Shown: positions 11,741 through 22,992 of the stretch, in pieces
Numbering within the stretch: the first letter of the stretch is position 1
How the letters are laid out: every line of letters begins with the position of its first letter
Assembly: GCA_963576565.1 (NCBI GenBank)
Contig: OY755040.1
Coordinates: forward strand, 84,946,321-85,010,320
Direction: 5' to 3'
Origin: Aspidapion aeneum
Taxonomy: Eukaryota; Arthropoda; Insecta; Coleoptera; Brentidae
Length of the DNA: 64,000 nucleotides
The notes under the pieces: generated by a model
The model's database searches: none
What the model was told of the DNA's origin: nothing
The model's input: the letters and a program-made list of their open reading frames with translations, nothing else
Position numbers and translations under genes: made by a program

Positions 11741-12951
11741 AAAATTGTCCGGTTTTTTTGGCCCACCCGGTATAAGTACCTATAAGCCACATCAATATAT
11801 CATCAATATCAATCAAGCGATTTAAGGGGGGGAGGGGAACATGGATATTACCCCCCCTGAAAAAAAAAATGCACTTCTAGCTAATAAATAAAGGAATAAC
11901 CGGTCAAGTACCCCACCTCGAAAAAAGTTAATAAACAAATAGTTTTATAGTCAATCATTCCCCCCCCCCTAGATTTTTGCCCAGATAAGCGCTTGGAATC
12001 AATCAATCATCGTCAATCAATATACATATATAAAGGAACAGGACTTTTTTTGCTACCGCTATTCTCAGAATAATTATGGCAAAAATAAAATATCCAATGT
12101 TTTAACGCCCTTTCAAACGCATTTAATTAAAGCCAACACTTAATGATGTTGGTGCGAAATTTTGCTATGAATATTACCTTTTCGGATCTAGCCATTATGC
12201 ATTTAGAAAAATCAAAGAAAACAGAGATAAATAAAGGTCTTATCCTACATTTTATGTCAAAAGTGCTTAAAAATTAACTTTATCTTTCCTGAATGAACGA
12301 ACAAATGTAACTCAACCAGAATTTATAGGCATTGTTTATTAAAGATTTGACACGAGCTTAAACAGTGACCAAATTAGCACAGCATTACACACTGCGTATC
12401 GTTACCCTCCTCACCCCTATGGACATAAATGGTAATTTTAGGTTAAAAAAAAATTCTAGTGCCGCAGTGGTGGATTATTTCATTAAAAATTTGCAAAATG
12501 TGTAGCAACCAAACTGAAGAAGAACATTTTGTATCATTTTCAGTTCTTATTCAATCGCAACAAGTGATAAACCTATGCTTGAGAAAATAAATGCTTTTCA
12601 CGCAAAATTTATTTTTAAGTGCAGTATACTTATTTTTATAAATTGATTGGTCGCCGTCTTGGATTTTTCTAAATTGTCGATTTAAAAATAAAATTCGTAC
12701 ATGTTTAAAACGTCAAAAGAATTCATGAGTAAAATGCAAATTTTAAAAACTATTGTTTTTTTATACCATATTTCATTTAAATATCCGCTTATTTGACCAA
12801 ACAGCTATATTTCAAATTGGTCTAACTAGCAAGGGTTGATCGTGGGTTGATCCTTCAAGATTTTCAAGATTAAAGATTTTATTTCAAAAGGATATAAATT
12901 CTACATTATAGTTTTGTTATTGCACATCAATATTTTACAAAAAGCAGTTCC
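11741..12951. other. AT-rich DNA with two poly-C/G tracts
   Basis: No gene is supported. The only structure is a pair of G- or C-rich runs (about 11827-11865 and 11958-11967), of the type seen at the ends of the hAT-like MITEs in this window, but no terminal inverted repeat or target duplication could be matched. Confidence 0.35.
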
Positions 12952-13330
12952 TTAAATTTAAAATTTGTACTGAACTGCATAAATTAAATGCTATAAACTT
13001 ATAATATATTTTTTCAATAAATTGCACTAATTATCTAGGTATCTACTGAATCAATATAGAATTCTACAATATTTGGTTTAATTTACTTTTGATAAAAACT
13101 TTGGTAATACACTTTTAAAATTTTAATTTTACAAACATTTTTAAATTTAAAATTTGTACTGAACTACTTAAATTAAATGCTATTAACTTATAATATATTT
13201 TTACAATAAATTGCACTATTCTCTAGGTTATCTACTTAATCAATATAGAATTCTACAATATTTGGTTTTTTTTTTAATTTGAATAAAAACTTTGGTAATA
13301 AACTTTTAAAATTTTAATTTTACAAACATT
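12952..13330 (+). repeat. Two-copy tandem repeat, period ~189 bp
   Basis: The sequence beginning TTAAATTTAAAATTTGTACTG at 12952 restarts at 13141 and runs through the same order of blocks (ATATAGAATTCTACAATATTTGG, AAAACTTTGGTAATA, TTTTAATTTTACAAACATT). Divergence is a few percent plus a T-run length change. Non-coding. Confidence 0.85.
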
Positions 13331-14389
13331 TTTAACTTAATTAATCATGTATGCTACTTTATATAAGTTAGAGAAGTTCGAATAACATGTCATAATTTTC
13401 AAAGAAAATTTTTTAATTTTTTTTTTAAACTATAAGTTGCGAGGTTTTTTAAATTGTTTGGTAATAAATTGTAAATTTTAGGACCTATATTTAAAGCATG
13501 TCTTTGTATCAGGCAGAGATTAAATCTTTGTGTACAAAAATTATGTTTACTATTGGCTCTTGTTTGATAGTTGAAATTATTGTAGTAAGTGATGAAAAAT
13601 TATTTATGTTTGTTTTAAAATATATTACTGCAACTTTTAAAAAAAGTTCACCCGCAATAAATAAGAGTACGTGCTATTTAGGGCGTTTTTTTAAAACTCA
13701 ACTAAACGAAAGTATCATAACAATGAATATTTAACAGTATTAAAATAATATATATCAGTGGCGGCTCGTAGAATAAAAATCTGGCGGTTGCAAAGGAGAA
13801 TCGTAATTTTTTAACACACAAATATACGGATCAAGCCTTAATAATAATGGAATAAATTACAAAATTAACTAACATTCAATACACACCTATCGGGATTTAC
13901 TTATACGGACTACACGACAAATTAAAATAAGAAATTAGCACGGATCACCTAACAAATAGGTGATCCGTGAAATTAGCATACAAAATAAACGATCCGTTTG
14001 CAGTCGACCTGCAACCTCACTGAGCTTTACGGGACGGCTTTGAATTCCACGCATAGAAACAAAATCTCGAGCGCTTTGTCATAGGCGAATTGGGTTGAAA
14101 TCGAGCATATACGTAATATTCCAATAGCCAGGGTAATTTCCAATTCTTGATGAAAACATTAAGAAATGGCAATATCAAATGTACATAAGAGTGTCCTTCT
14201 TGCGGAATTTTGTATAAAATGTCCTGATTGGTTATTTTTAAACACATGCATTATTTTACTCGTGCATATTATTTTATTGGTGTATATCGTCCCCACACGT
14301 TTGACCCGTGTCGTCACATTGATTTATCGGCACACAGTGGCCAAAAACCCTATCTATATAAATGTTTATTAGATAGATAGATAGATATG
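13331..14389. other. Unassigned stretch with a hAT-like end and a small hairpin
   Basis: No gene is supported. A hAT-type terminus (CAGTGGCGGCTCGTAG) starts at about 13757 without a recognisable partner end, and a 27-base hairpin lies at 13941-13967. The 60-80 codon open frames are of the size expected by chance. Confidence 0.35.
13931..13978. repeat. Hairpin CGGATCACCT/AGGTGATCCG flanked by 10 bp direct repeats
   Basis: A 10 bp perfect inverted repeat (13941-13950 and 13958-13967, 7-base loop) lies between two copies of GAAATTAGCA (13931-13940 and 13969-13978). The layout resembles a target duplication around a palindromic insertion or excision footprint. Confidence 0.7.
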
Positions 14390-14610
14390 AAAATTTGGTA
14401 AATAGAAAAGTTTCTTATTTTTTTACGAAGTTTAAGAATTTTTACGTCGGAATGTCAAAAAAAAATTCTAAATGTCAAAATTTGACAGGTCGATGGTTTT
14501 TTTAATATTATATTATTTTAGATATTTATAGATATTTTATCCCTAATTTTAAAAATATATATCTTTGTATAATTTTATTCATTAGTTTTGGAGATATATG
14601 CGCTTAAATG
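14390..14610. repeat. Dispersed repeat, inverted copy of 21520-21745
   Basis: Reverse-complement reading shares ACCTGTCAAATTTTGA, TTTTTTTTGACATTC and the CTCCAAAACTA block, in the same order, with 21520-21745. It is non-coding and probably one member of a dispersed family. Confidence 0.65.
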
Positions 14611-14874
14611 TTTAAAATACTTAAATTGATCTCCTTAAAACATCAAGGCAGCCATGAAAAAGACAATTGCATTTACACAAAAAGTGATGCTGTTGCTTTT
14701 GTAAGGTATAAAATTAATTAATATTTACTATCCGGGGTGAATCTGCGCAGTAATGTGTGGTGTCGCAAGCCAGTAAAAACAAAAAATTATGCAATTTTTG
14801 TGAAAGAAAAAAATATTTATGACTTCATTTTTAATTTTCTACCTCCTTAATTATTAATACAGTTTTGAATAATT

Positions 14875-15396
14875 CATGGGCGCACCCAGGGGGGGGGCGG
14901 TGTCCGGGGCCCGGGCCCCCCCAAGCCTATGATTTTTGTATATATTTTAGATGCGAGCTTAATAAAACTCTTTTTTAAAAAATAACTTTATTTTATTTAG
15001 TCACTTTTACAAATAAGACAACTTTAAAGTTAGATGTGAACCGTTTAGATGCTAAGTCAAACCTAAGAGACATTGTTTACCTACTAGCCTACTTATAGTT
15101 TTAAGAGTGCTGACACAGCTTTGCATGGGTTCCCAAAGAATGTGGAAGTAAACATGTTTATCAAATGACTTTTATATGATCTTGAGACAACAATAGCAAT
15201 ATTGTGCAATTATGGTACTACGTCTTAACTTATTCTAGAAACTACGCATTAAGAAAATACGCCTACGCATATTTTTAATATAACATATATTTTCCACATA
15301 TTTCATGCATAAACACGAAAAATAGCATGAAATACGACATTATGAGGCCTCGCCCCCCCCCCCCCCCCCCCAAGACATATTCCTGTGTGCGTTGCT
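14875..15396. mobile_element. hAT-type MITE, 522 bp, with 8 bp TSD GAATAATT
   Basis: The element starts CATGGGCGCACCCAGG followed by a G run and ends in a 19-base C run (about 15353-15371) plus a terminus whose reverse complement is AGCAACGCACACAGG. It is flanked by GAATAATT at 14867-14874 and 15397-15404, the 8 bp duplication expected of hAT. Its interior near 15280-15355 is related in reverse orientation to the MITE at 21101-21290 (shared TTATGCTATTTT and CATGAAATATGTGGAAAATAT blocks). No transposase, so it must be mobilised in trans. It sits in the 3' end of a mariner-like transposase relic. Confidence 0.8.
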
Positions 15397-15399
15397 GAA

Positions 15400-16265
15400 T
15401 AATTCTTACAAATTTTCTGTGGATAGCTTGAAAGATAGAGTTCGCAAAATTTTCGTTAAGATCAACAATTGTTTGCTCTATTTTCTGTTGTAAAATTTGA
15501 AGTGTTTGCGGCCTGTCATATTACACCTTATTTTTTAGGTAGCCCCACAAAAAAAAATCAAGGGGAGACAAATCGGGGCTATTTGCCGTATCTTCGTATC
15601 CAATACATATATCTATTATTTAAAAAATTCGTTACTGGCTGGAGGTTATGTGGGGGGGGCTCCGTCCTGTTGCCATATTAAATTTCTATAGTTATTAACA
15701 GGGAGTTCTTCTAAAAGCTCTTCTATTGCATTTCGCAACAAATCATGGTATTTTTTTCCGGTTAAGTTAGCATTTAAAAATATTTAGGAGACCGCACCAA
15801 ACATGTAGGGATCTGCGCCCTTGAATTTTGACAGCTTGTAAAGCATGCGGGTTTACTCTTGACCAAATATGCTTATTTTTTCTATTGAACATTTCCGCCG
15901 TGGTGAATGCTGCCTCATCAGTAAAAATTATATTTGACAAATTTATTTGATTTGCCGCTATCCCTCGTTGTATTTCCTGACAAAAATGTAATCTGTTTAT
16001 TTTATTTTCGTTGCTTAACTTTTGCATGGGTGAAACTTTATAAGCCTTGTATTTATGATATTTTAAAACAGAGTGAATTTTATGCCATGATTTGTTTAAA
16101 AAAGTTGCTGCATCCGTAATAGACCGTCCAGGATTCTCTAAAATAACAAAGAAAAACATTTTTTTTAAATATGATAAACTAACTAATAAAGAAAAACTAA
16201 CCTTGAAAATATAACAAAATATTTAAGTCCTCTTCAGCGTTTCTTTCGACTATTCTAGTTTTTCT
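15400..16265 (-). pseudogene. Tc1/mariner (IS630-superfamily) transposase relic with an intron
   Basis: Minus-strand DDE transposase fragments. Read from about 16262: a helix-turn-helix segment (ENPGRSITDAATFL, then KIHSVLKYHKYKAYKV), the first catalytic D in NIIFTDEAAF near 15925, the second D in WQQDGAPPH near 15665, and the third in the S-P-D/L-x-P-L-x-F-F-L-W-G-Y block near 15540-15570, which is partly garbled by base changes and a G/C-run indel. The C-terminal helix runs to 15405, where the 522 bp MITE interrupts it; the final residues resume below 14867. Between the two N-terminal segments lies a 64 bp gap (16138-16201) with GT...TTTTAG borders that keeps the frame, read as an intron. 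Degenerate, no start codon seen. Confidence 0.82.
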
Positions 16266-16554
16266 TTTAGTGTTTTTCTTTGATTAAATGAGTTTACTAG
16301 TGTTGTGCTTGGCATTTCTTAAATTTGGTCTACAGTCGTCTACTTCCAATCGCAATTCTTCTAATTATTTTAGAGAGATTCTTAGATGGCGCTTGAGTAG
16401 TGTTCTTGTGTTTTGGACAGCTGAGTAAAAGAATTGTTAAAACGTAGCTTAATAAGGGAATTAATAGTAAAGTTTTGGCTAAGTGATAGTTAGTAGTGCC
16501 TACCAATAAAAACCATCTTTGTTTGCGTTAGCACTAAGCCACCAAAGAGAAAAA

Positions 16555-17199
16555 ATGGTCTTAACACGGACCGATTTGGAAGATATCAGGAAACTTGTCA
16601 ATGACGGTATTGACAGGGAATAGTTTATCAACAAACTTGCTCAGACTATAGAGCTCAAAATAGAAGCAAAATACAAAGAAATATTTCAAGAGGTTGATAG
16701 GCAGATTTCTTCCCTCAACACAAAAATTTCCACCCTCGAAACGGAAAACATTACCCTTAAAAAGTCGGTTGAAGCCATGGAACAGCAGTCCATAGGGCGC
16801 AACGTTCGCATCTTTGTCGTACCGGAGCAGCAAGGTGAAAACATTCCCAACGTGTTATTAAAAATACCTAAAAACAACTTAAAAATAAATTCAGTAGCAG
16901 TTTCCGATATCAAACGCTGCTATCGGGCCGCGGCAAAAAATAGGGACACAAATAATATGAAGCCAAGGGGCATATTTGTCGAGTTCTTAGACATAAACAA
17001 AGGCGCGGATGTGTTAAAAAATCGGTCAAAACTAAAAGGATCTAAAATTTCTATTCAAGAGGACTTGACCAAGTACCGCGTTAATTTGTTATCAAAAGCA
17101 ATTGACAAGTTTACAATGAAAAACGCCTGGTCACTACATATTTATGTCAAACGCAATGGAATAGTTAGTCGTGTTTATAGTGTCAGCGATCTCGACTAA
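16555..17199 (+). pseudogene. Non-LTR element 2 ORF1 (coiled coil + FP-like domain)
   Basis: A 214-codon ORF1 with a single in-frame TAG at 16621-16623 (codon 23). Residues about 35-75 form a coiled coil (ISSLNTKISTLETENITL); from about residue 75 the protein follows the pattern of the FP25K-like RRM found in ORF1 of insect jockey-group elements: R-N-V-R-I-F-V-V-P-E-Q, D-I-K-R-C-Y-R, R-G-I-F-V-E-F-L, I-Q-E-D-L-T-K-Y-R. The start ATG at 16555 follows an A-rich AGAGAAAAA context; an internal ATG at 16777 could serve after the stop. Expected role: binding the element RNA. Confidence 0.75.
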
Positions 17200-17267
17200 A
17201 AATAACATGTCTCGCAAAAAAAATAAATTAATAATAAATCTCTTTTATGTGAGTTCAACAATTTTAA

Positions 17268-17399
17268 GTTGAAAAAAATAATAAATATTATTTAATTAAG
17301 ATAAAATCGGTGCGTGGAATAACAAGGGTTGTGTTTTGTTTCATCTTATGGAGTGAAAAAAGAGTGGTATGAATCAAAAAAGGATCTATAAGGTAACAT
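17268..17399 (+). repeat. Inverted repeat, left copy
   Basis: This 132 bp segment is the near-perfect reverse complement of 19793-19919 (differences: a five-base indel near 17322 and a few substitutions). It separates ORF1 from the inverted ORF2 core. Confidence 0.85.
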
Positions 17400-17401
17400 A
17401 C

Positions 17402-19265
17402 TGAACAGAAGAGGACCAAGAATGCTACCCTGGGGACAACCTGAGGTCACATTAACCGGCTCCGATCTTTTGTTTTCAAGAACCACTCTCTGTTTTCTAT
17501 CGGTAAAATATGATTTTATGAATTGACATGCGGAGTTATCAAAGCCTATGTATTTCAAGATGGTGAGTAGACTTGTAGGATTTACTATGTCAAAGGCTTT
17601 GGAGTAGTCTAGTAAAACAAGAAACCGAGGCTTCTCCCTTGTCTAATGAACTAATAATGTCATCAGTTACATCAGCAAGGGCTGTTGCGCAATTGTAACC
17701 AGAGCGGAATCCAGATTGTCTAGCGGGTAAAATGTCGTACTTGCCCAGAAATTGGCGTATCTGTAGTTCCATTGTCTTTTCAAGAATTTTAGAGAGAGTG
17801 GGTAAAATTGAACGCAGTTGGCTAAACTCAATAGGTTTTTTAATTTTTGGAATGGGCAAGACATTTGCGAATTTCCAATGATATGGAAAGTAGGATTGAC
17901 GAATGCAGCAGTACACTATATGCAATATAAATTGAATTACAAAAGGGCAGCATAGCTGAATAAGTGTTATATTTAAATTATCAGTGCCTATAGCTTTACT
18001 TTTAGCTTGGAGTATAATGCTAGCAATGAGCTCCTCTGAGACATGTTCGAATCTAAATTGTTGTTCTGTGTTTAGAGAATTATTATTACAGAAATTTATT
18101 ATTATCAGACGGGATATTATTACTATCTGCTAGAAAAGAAAAAAATTGGCTCAATTCGTCAACAATTTTCAAATTATCTAGAATAGATTTGTACTGTTTA
18201 TTAATGATATTCATTTTATTCAACTCTTTCTATTTATCTTTATCGCTACATGTTTGAAATTTGTTATTAAGATAAATTTTCTTCTCTCTCCTGATGGCTG
18301 TAGTTGTTAAATTTCGTAGCTCTTTGTAATAATTATAATGCTGCTGATTCTTGGTGCGGCGATATCTGTTTAAGGCCTTATTTCGGAGTTCTTGAAATTG
18401 CTTTATGTTATGTGTGATCCATGGCGCATATGGCCTCGTTTTTTTGTGCAAGTTATTATTGGCGCATGTTTAACAAAAAGGTTAAGTAAGGTTGTATTTA
18501 AAAAAAACACCTTGTCGTCAATGGAATTTATGAAACTCAACAGTGTTAATTTTATTCAATGCCCGGTAACTAAAGGTGCTTTTCTCGATAGGCTTTACAT
18601 TTAAGCTTAATTTACACCAGACTAAAGTATGATCAGATATATCAAGATGTGTTACACCAGAGTCTACCACCAAGTCGCAGCTGCCATATACAAGATCCAG
18701 CAGGGTCTCCGAGTTCTGTGTTATTCTCGTGGGCTCGGTAATATACTGTTTTGAATTAAAAGCATCTAAATATTTATTAGTTGTGTAGTGTGTGTAAGGT
18801 CTTTTAGCTGATCAATGTTAAAATCACCAAAACAGACATTATTGCTAGAATGGGCATATAGTTGAGGAAGTAAATCCTCGAAATAGCTCAAAAAGTTTTT
18901 TTTACTAGCTGATGGCGGTCTGTAAATATTACCCACTATCAAAATATTGCTCCCCTGTTGTATTTTGATCCAAATATGCTCGACCATATCCAAACACTCT
19001 TGTAGTAGTAGTACCGTGTATTTTAAATTATTTTTTAAATAGATAGCAACCTCGCCGCGATCACTTGCTACCCTATCTCCTCTTATTAATGAATAGCTAT
19101 GAATAGTAATTGCGCCATCATAGATATGGGGCTTAAGCCAGCTTTCAGATATACCAACGATATCATAATTTTCACCTTGTAAATGATTTGATGATCTTTA
19201 AATATATCAAAGTTATGTAATAGAGAAGCAGTATTGATATGGGCACAACTTAGCATTTCTTTTCA
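17402..19265 (-). pseudogene. Non-LTR element 2 ORF2, inverted endonuclease/RT core
   Basis: Minus-strand fragments in correct order: endonuclease start (AHINTASLLHNFDIF near 19240), GISESWLKP near 19140, DRGEVAIYLKNNL near 19040, IYRPPSAS near 18920, GDFNIDQLK near 18820, S-D-H-T-L-V near 18640; a connector (PWITHNIKQFQELRNKAL near 18420-18370); RT motifs RQSGFRSGYNCATAL near 17700, the K-A-F-D region near 17600, and SGCPQGSILGPLLFS near 17435-17400, where homology stops abruptly at the inverted repeat. Several frameshifts and stops are present. The catalytic FADD segment that should follow is absent. The remaining RT sequence is on the other strand from 19979. Confidence 0.85.
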
Positions 19266-19792
19266 TAGGGGGACGGGAGGGACACTTATATAACTACCTA
19301 TAAACTAAAATGAGAAAAGTAAATAAAAAAACACTCACACACACAGGTAGGATAAATTTCCGTACGATTTAGCTAAAAACAAAAAATGTGGAAAGCTGAG
19401 GGCTTTCTTTTATAGAAAATGTTATTTTTAGCACGCAGCTATAAATATTTATTTAGGGACTATCAAAAACAAAGAAATTTACCTAGCATGAAGTGAAAAA
19501 TAATGGAATATACATATTTTTGGAAATATATCAGTAAATCATACTTTTACTATATATTACTAACCTTGTATTATTGTTTATTTATTAATTTATTTTTTAT
19601 TTAATTTAACTTAATGTCCCAAGGAAATAATAGGAAAATATTATTGTTCTTTTTAAGCACATAAGATGACACACGCATAAATATATTTTTTTTAAATGTG
19701 ACAGAAAGGATTAATATTAATTGCTATGTGGTTTTACATGCTACTTATCAGCAGAAAACAAAATATGATCATAGTGGTAAATATTTGTCAAA

Positions 19793-19919
19793 ATGTTACC
19801 TTATAGATCCTTTTTTGGTTCATACCACTCTCTTTTCACTCCATAAGATGAAACAAAACACAAACCATTCCACGCACCGATTTTATCTTAATTAAATAAT
19901 ATTTATTATTTTTTTCAAC
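19793..19919 (-). repeat. Inverted repeat, right copy
   Basis: Reverse complement partner of 17268-17399. It lies directly before the plus-strand 3' part of ORF2, so the pair brackets the inverted core. The 19265-19790 stretch inside is AT-rich and non-coding, probably the ORF1-ORF2 spacer side of the core. Confidence 0.85.
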
Positions 19920-19978
19920 CATAAACATAGTAAAAAATCTTAAACACTGCAATTAAAATTTTCTTTTAAACCATCTCA

Positions 19979-20703
19979 GGTATTGACAGCACAAGCCAAA
20001 ATCAATACCGATCTTAGAAACATATTGTCAGCATCAAATGATCATCTTCTTAAAATAAACCCAAGTAAATGTGTAGCCATGGTTTTCTGTACTGATGAGG
20101 TGCGAGAAAACCTAAAACAGACTGTACAGCTTATGATCGGAGACTCTCCTATCGAATACAAGAGTACCCCTAGAAACCTTGGTTTGATCTTTGACGAAAA
20201 ATTAAAATTCACCAACCACATTAATGCTTGCCTTCAGAAAGCCTACTCTATATATATCCGCATAGGCACTACTTATGCCGAAAAACTAAAAATCTCTTGT
20301 GTGATTCTCTTGTCTTATCTATGGCCCTTTTCTTGATTGTATCACAAAAAAGCGAGTCCAGAAAGTACAGAACTCTTGTGTTCGATTTATATTCGGTATA
20401 AGACGTAGACAGAGAATTTCTCATAAACTAGTTGACGTGGGCTGGCTAAATATGTTCGATCGTCGCACCATTCACTCACTTTGTTTTTACTTTAAAATTC
20501 TAAAAAATAAAAAACCCTCCTATCTTAGCAACAAAGCGATCCGCCGCAATCAAATTCATAATCGCAACTCTCATCATAGAAACCTGTTAGAAATACCAAA
20601 GCATAATAAACACATTTTTAAGAAAAGTTTTTCTTATGGTATCGCTTCTACCGCTAACCAACATTTAAAAATTTTTGACCTAACACAATCCATCACTACC
20701 TAA
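19979..20703 (+). pseudogene. Non-LTR element 2 ORF2, 3' end
   Basis: RT C-terminal region: AKINTDLRNIL...LLKINPSKC near 19990-20075, NLGLIFDEKLKFTNH near 20175, then the thumb/C-terminal part (VQNSCVRFIFGI near 20365, GWLNMFDRRTIHSLCFYFKI near 20440-20500) to the stop at 20701-20703. A frame change near 20335 separates the two halves. Spacing to the GPLLFS motif of the inverted piece indicates that about 50 residues including the catalytic aspartates were lost at the junction. Confidence 0.82.
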
Positions 20704-21092
20704 AAAATTAGCAAGAAAAGCTATTACTAGTCACCTTTTGCCAAATCAATTATAAAAATGAATATTAATTATTTATTAATATTTGCTCAACCTGCTTAGC
20801 ATTTCTTTCTTTTCTTAATATTATTATTTTTTCTTTTCATGCCCCCCCCACATTTCTCTGAAATTATTAGTTTAGTTTTCTCATTTAATTCACCCTAGTG
20901 TTAAGAATCTTTAGTGTTAAGGACTTATAAGAAATGTAAAAACTAAGCGCTCCAACAGCGCTTGATCTTCTGGGTTAAGATGCTGCAAACCAGCGCATTA
21001 TTCCCTCAACTCTAGCTTGTATATTTTTCTATACAAAACTGTTGAGAAGAACAATTAACGTCGTACTTACTTACTTTACTATATTTACTATG
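20704..21092 (+). other. 3' UTR and tail of non-LTR element 2
   Basis: AT-rich 3' region with a small stem (AGCGCTCCAACAGCGCT near 20946-20962) and a short ACTTACTTACTTTAC tail near 21063-21078. Nothing else is supported. Confidence 0.5.
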
Positions 21093-21100
21093 GTTTGGCG

Positions 21101-21290
21101 CAGTGGCGTATATAGAAAAAAGTTTCGGGGTGGGCCCGAGGCAGTTTTGGGGGGGGCCGAGACCTCATGAGGCTGTATTTTATGCTATTTTATGTTTGTA
21201 TTCATGAAATATGTGGAAAATATCCAAAAAAATCTTAGCTTCGGGGGGGGGGCCGGGCCCCCAGGCCCCCCCCCCATATATACGCCACTG
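21101..21290. mobile_element. hAT-type MITE, 190 bp, with 8 bp TSD GTTTGGCG
   Basis: Perfect 14 bp terminal inverted repeats (CAGTGGCGTATATA at 21101 and TATATACGCCACTG to 21290) flanked by GTTTGGCG at 21093-21100 and 21291-21298. The interior has long G/C tracts next to both ends and a block shared with the 522 bp MITE at 14875-15396. The terminal CAGTGGCGTA equals the left end of the full hAT transposon at 54766, a plausible source of transposase. Non-coding. Confidence 0.9.
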
Positions 21291-21298
21291 GTTTGGCG

Positions 21299-22309
21299 GG
21301 TTGGTTGTCTTTTGTCGGGAAACTAAATGTAATACTGGTTGCGAGCTACAGATGCATTTTCATTATTTGAGTAAAATAATTTAATAATATCCAGTTTTAC
21401 TTCCTCGGTAAAAATCATCCTTAACCGCTCCTAAAATTGAATTTGACAAGGTGACAATTGTTTTTTTCATGGATTCCTTGATGTTTTTAAAAGTACCAAT
21501 TTAAGTTTTTATACTTTTAAACGCATATGTCTCCAAAACTATTAAACGACATAATCCCAACATTTTTGAAATCAGGAAGAAAGGATCTATAAAAATCTAA
21601 AATAATATATAGGGTGTTTCCTTTAAAAAAACCATCAACCTGTCAAATTTTGATATTTACAATTTTTTTTTTGACATTCTGACACAAAGATTCTTAAAAT
21701 TCGTAAAAATTATAAAGCTTTTGTATTTATCATATTTTGATAACTATTCAAATAAACGTTTAAGATATGGTGTAAAAATATACGGGAAAACCCTGTAGTA
21801 CCACAACTTTAAATAACGACATAGAGATTTTTTTTTAAAAGAGTTTAATCGCAAGCAAGTTTTTTTCAAATAAGGCAATTTCATTTGTGGCGCCTTTTTG
21901 GAAGGCTTCACATCGTCTCCCGGATCAATAAATAATGTGACAGCTTTGACCAACGTCAAAAATGATGGGACAGTTAATAGGCTAAAAAGGGCACTAAACT
22001 GAGAGATTCTCGTAAGATCTATTAACCTGGGGTGGCGGTTGGAATAAATTTTTACATATAGATAATATTTAAACCTTACTATACAGGGTGTCCCAGATAA
22101 AATTAATTTAATTAATTGGAAACGATAAGACATACAATTCTTGTTAAATAAGAAAAAAGTGGCGCTCATGCGAGCTCAATCAGGAGCTGTATTAAAATTT
22201 AAAATCTCTACAAGGGTTTTCAAAATATTAAGCAACCACTAAAAACTACTTTTATTAAAAATAATTTATTTATTGCTTGGTCCACTTAGATGTTTTGGCT
22301 CACACATAT
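21299..22309. repeat. Dispersed repeats flanking the BEL insertion
   Basis: No gene is supported. 21520-21745 is an inverted relative of 14390-14610. The string AGGGTGTTTCC (near 21612) and the related CAGGGTGTCCCAGATAAA (near 22082) are boundary-like motifs of a dispersed insect repeat. The last bases (GGCTCACACATAT) are the left half of a palindrome split by the BEL insertion; its right half begins at 29399. Confidence 0.5.
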
Positions 22310-22971
22310 TGGTGAGGTTAGGCCTTCTGTAGAAAATAAAATATACCGAAGGACCACTCGAGATAGCTCGAGAAAAACGTGGGGGAGTTAAGAGGGACTG
22401 TATCTTTCCACAGGGCTCCAACAGGGAAAAAAGAGCCTAAAAACTTAAATACTAAAAAATAGCGCAACAATGAAGAATTATCAAGAAACGACTTACCCTT
22501 AGATGTCTTTTGTAGCTACTTAGCTGGCCAGCCCGATTATACGCGAAGTACCAGACTCTCCATTGTTCTATAGGGCAAAATGTTCCAAACACTAATATCT
22601 AATAAACTAAAGCGTAAAATTAATAGTTTCCACAATTTTAATATAAAATGATAGCGGTGCGGTGACTTTACTTGCACGTGGCGCGTGGTTGAGTTGTTCT
22701 CTCAGACAATCGGCGTTTTCGTCTGCTAGGCCGAATTTAGCCGCTTATCTCAAATCCTTCATTGCTGGAAGAAGCGCGCGAAGTTTAAATTTAAAATATG
22801 GAAAGATATAGCGTAAAGTAAATCAAAATAATATTCTAAAAACGCTTGTAAGCGTAGAAAATGTAACCCAAAAATATTTAAAAACTAAGAGAGATAGCTT
22901 CTCTAATTTTAAGTGAAAATTAGAGAATATAATTATTTACAAAAATAAAAACAAGTTGGGAAACTTGTTCA
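22310..22971 (-). repeat. BEL/Pao 3' LTR
   Basis: 662 bp, TG...CA, matching 28737-29398. The pol stop lies only 21 bases before it. Confidence 0.95.
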
Positions 22972-22992
22972 TTCGGCCCACCAAAATGAACA

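Larger units (their letters stand above)
16400..21080 (+). mobile_element. Non-LTR retrotransposon 2 with inverted core
   Basis: A jockey/CR1-group LINE in three pieces: ORF1 on plus (16555-17199), the endonuclease and first half of the RT on minus (17402-19265), and the RT thumb/C-terminal region on plus (19979-20703), then a 3' UTR ending in a short (ACTT)n-like tail near 21063-21078. The order and the matching break points show one element whose middle was inverted, between 127-132 bp inverted repeats (17268-17399 and 19793-19919). The RT segment with the catalytic Y/F-A-D-D motif is missing at the break. The 5' end is approximate. Confidence 0.8.
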
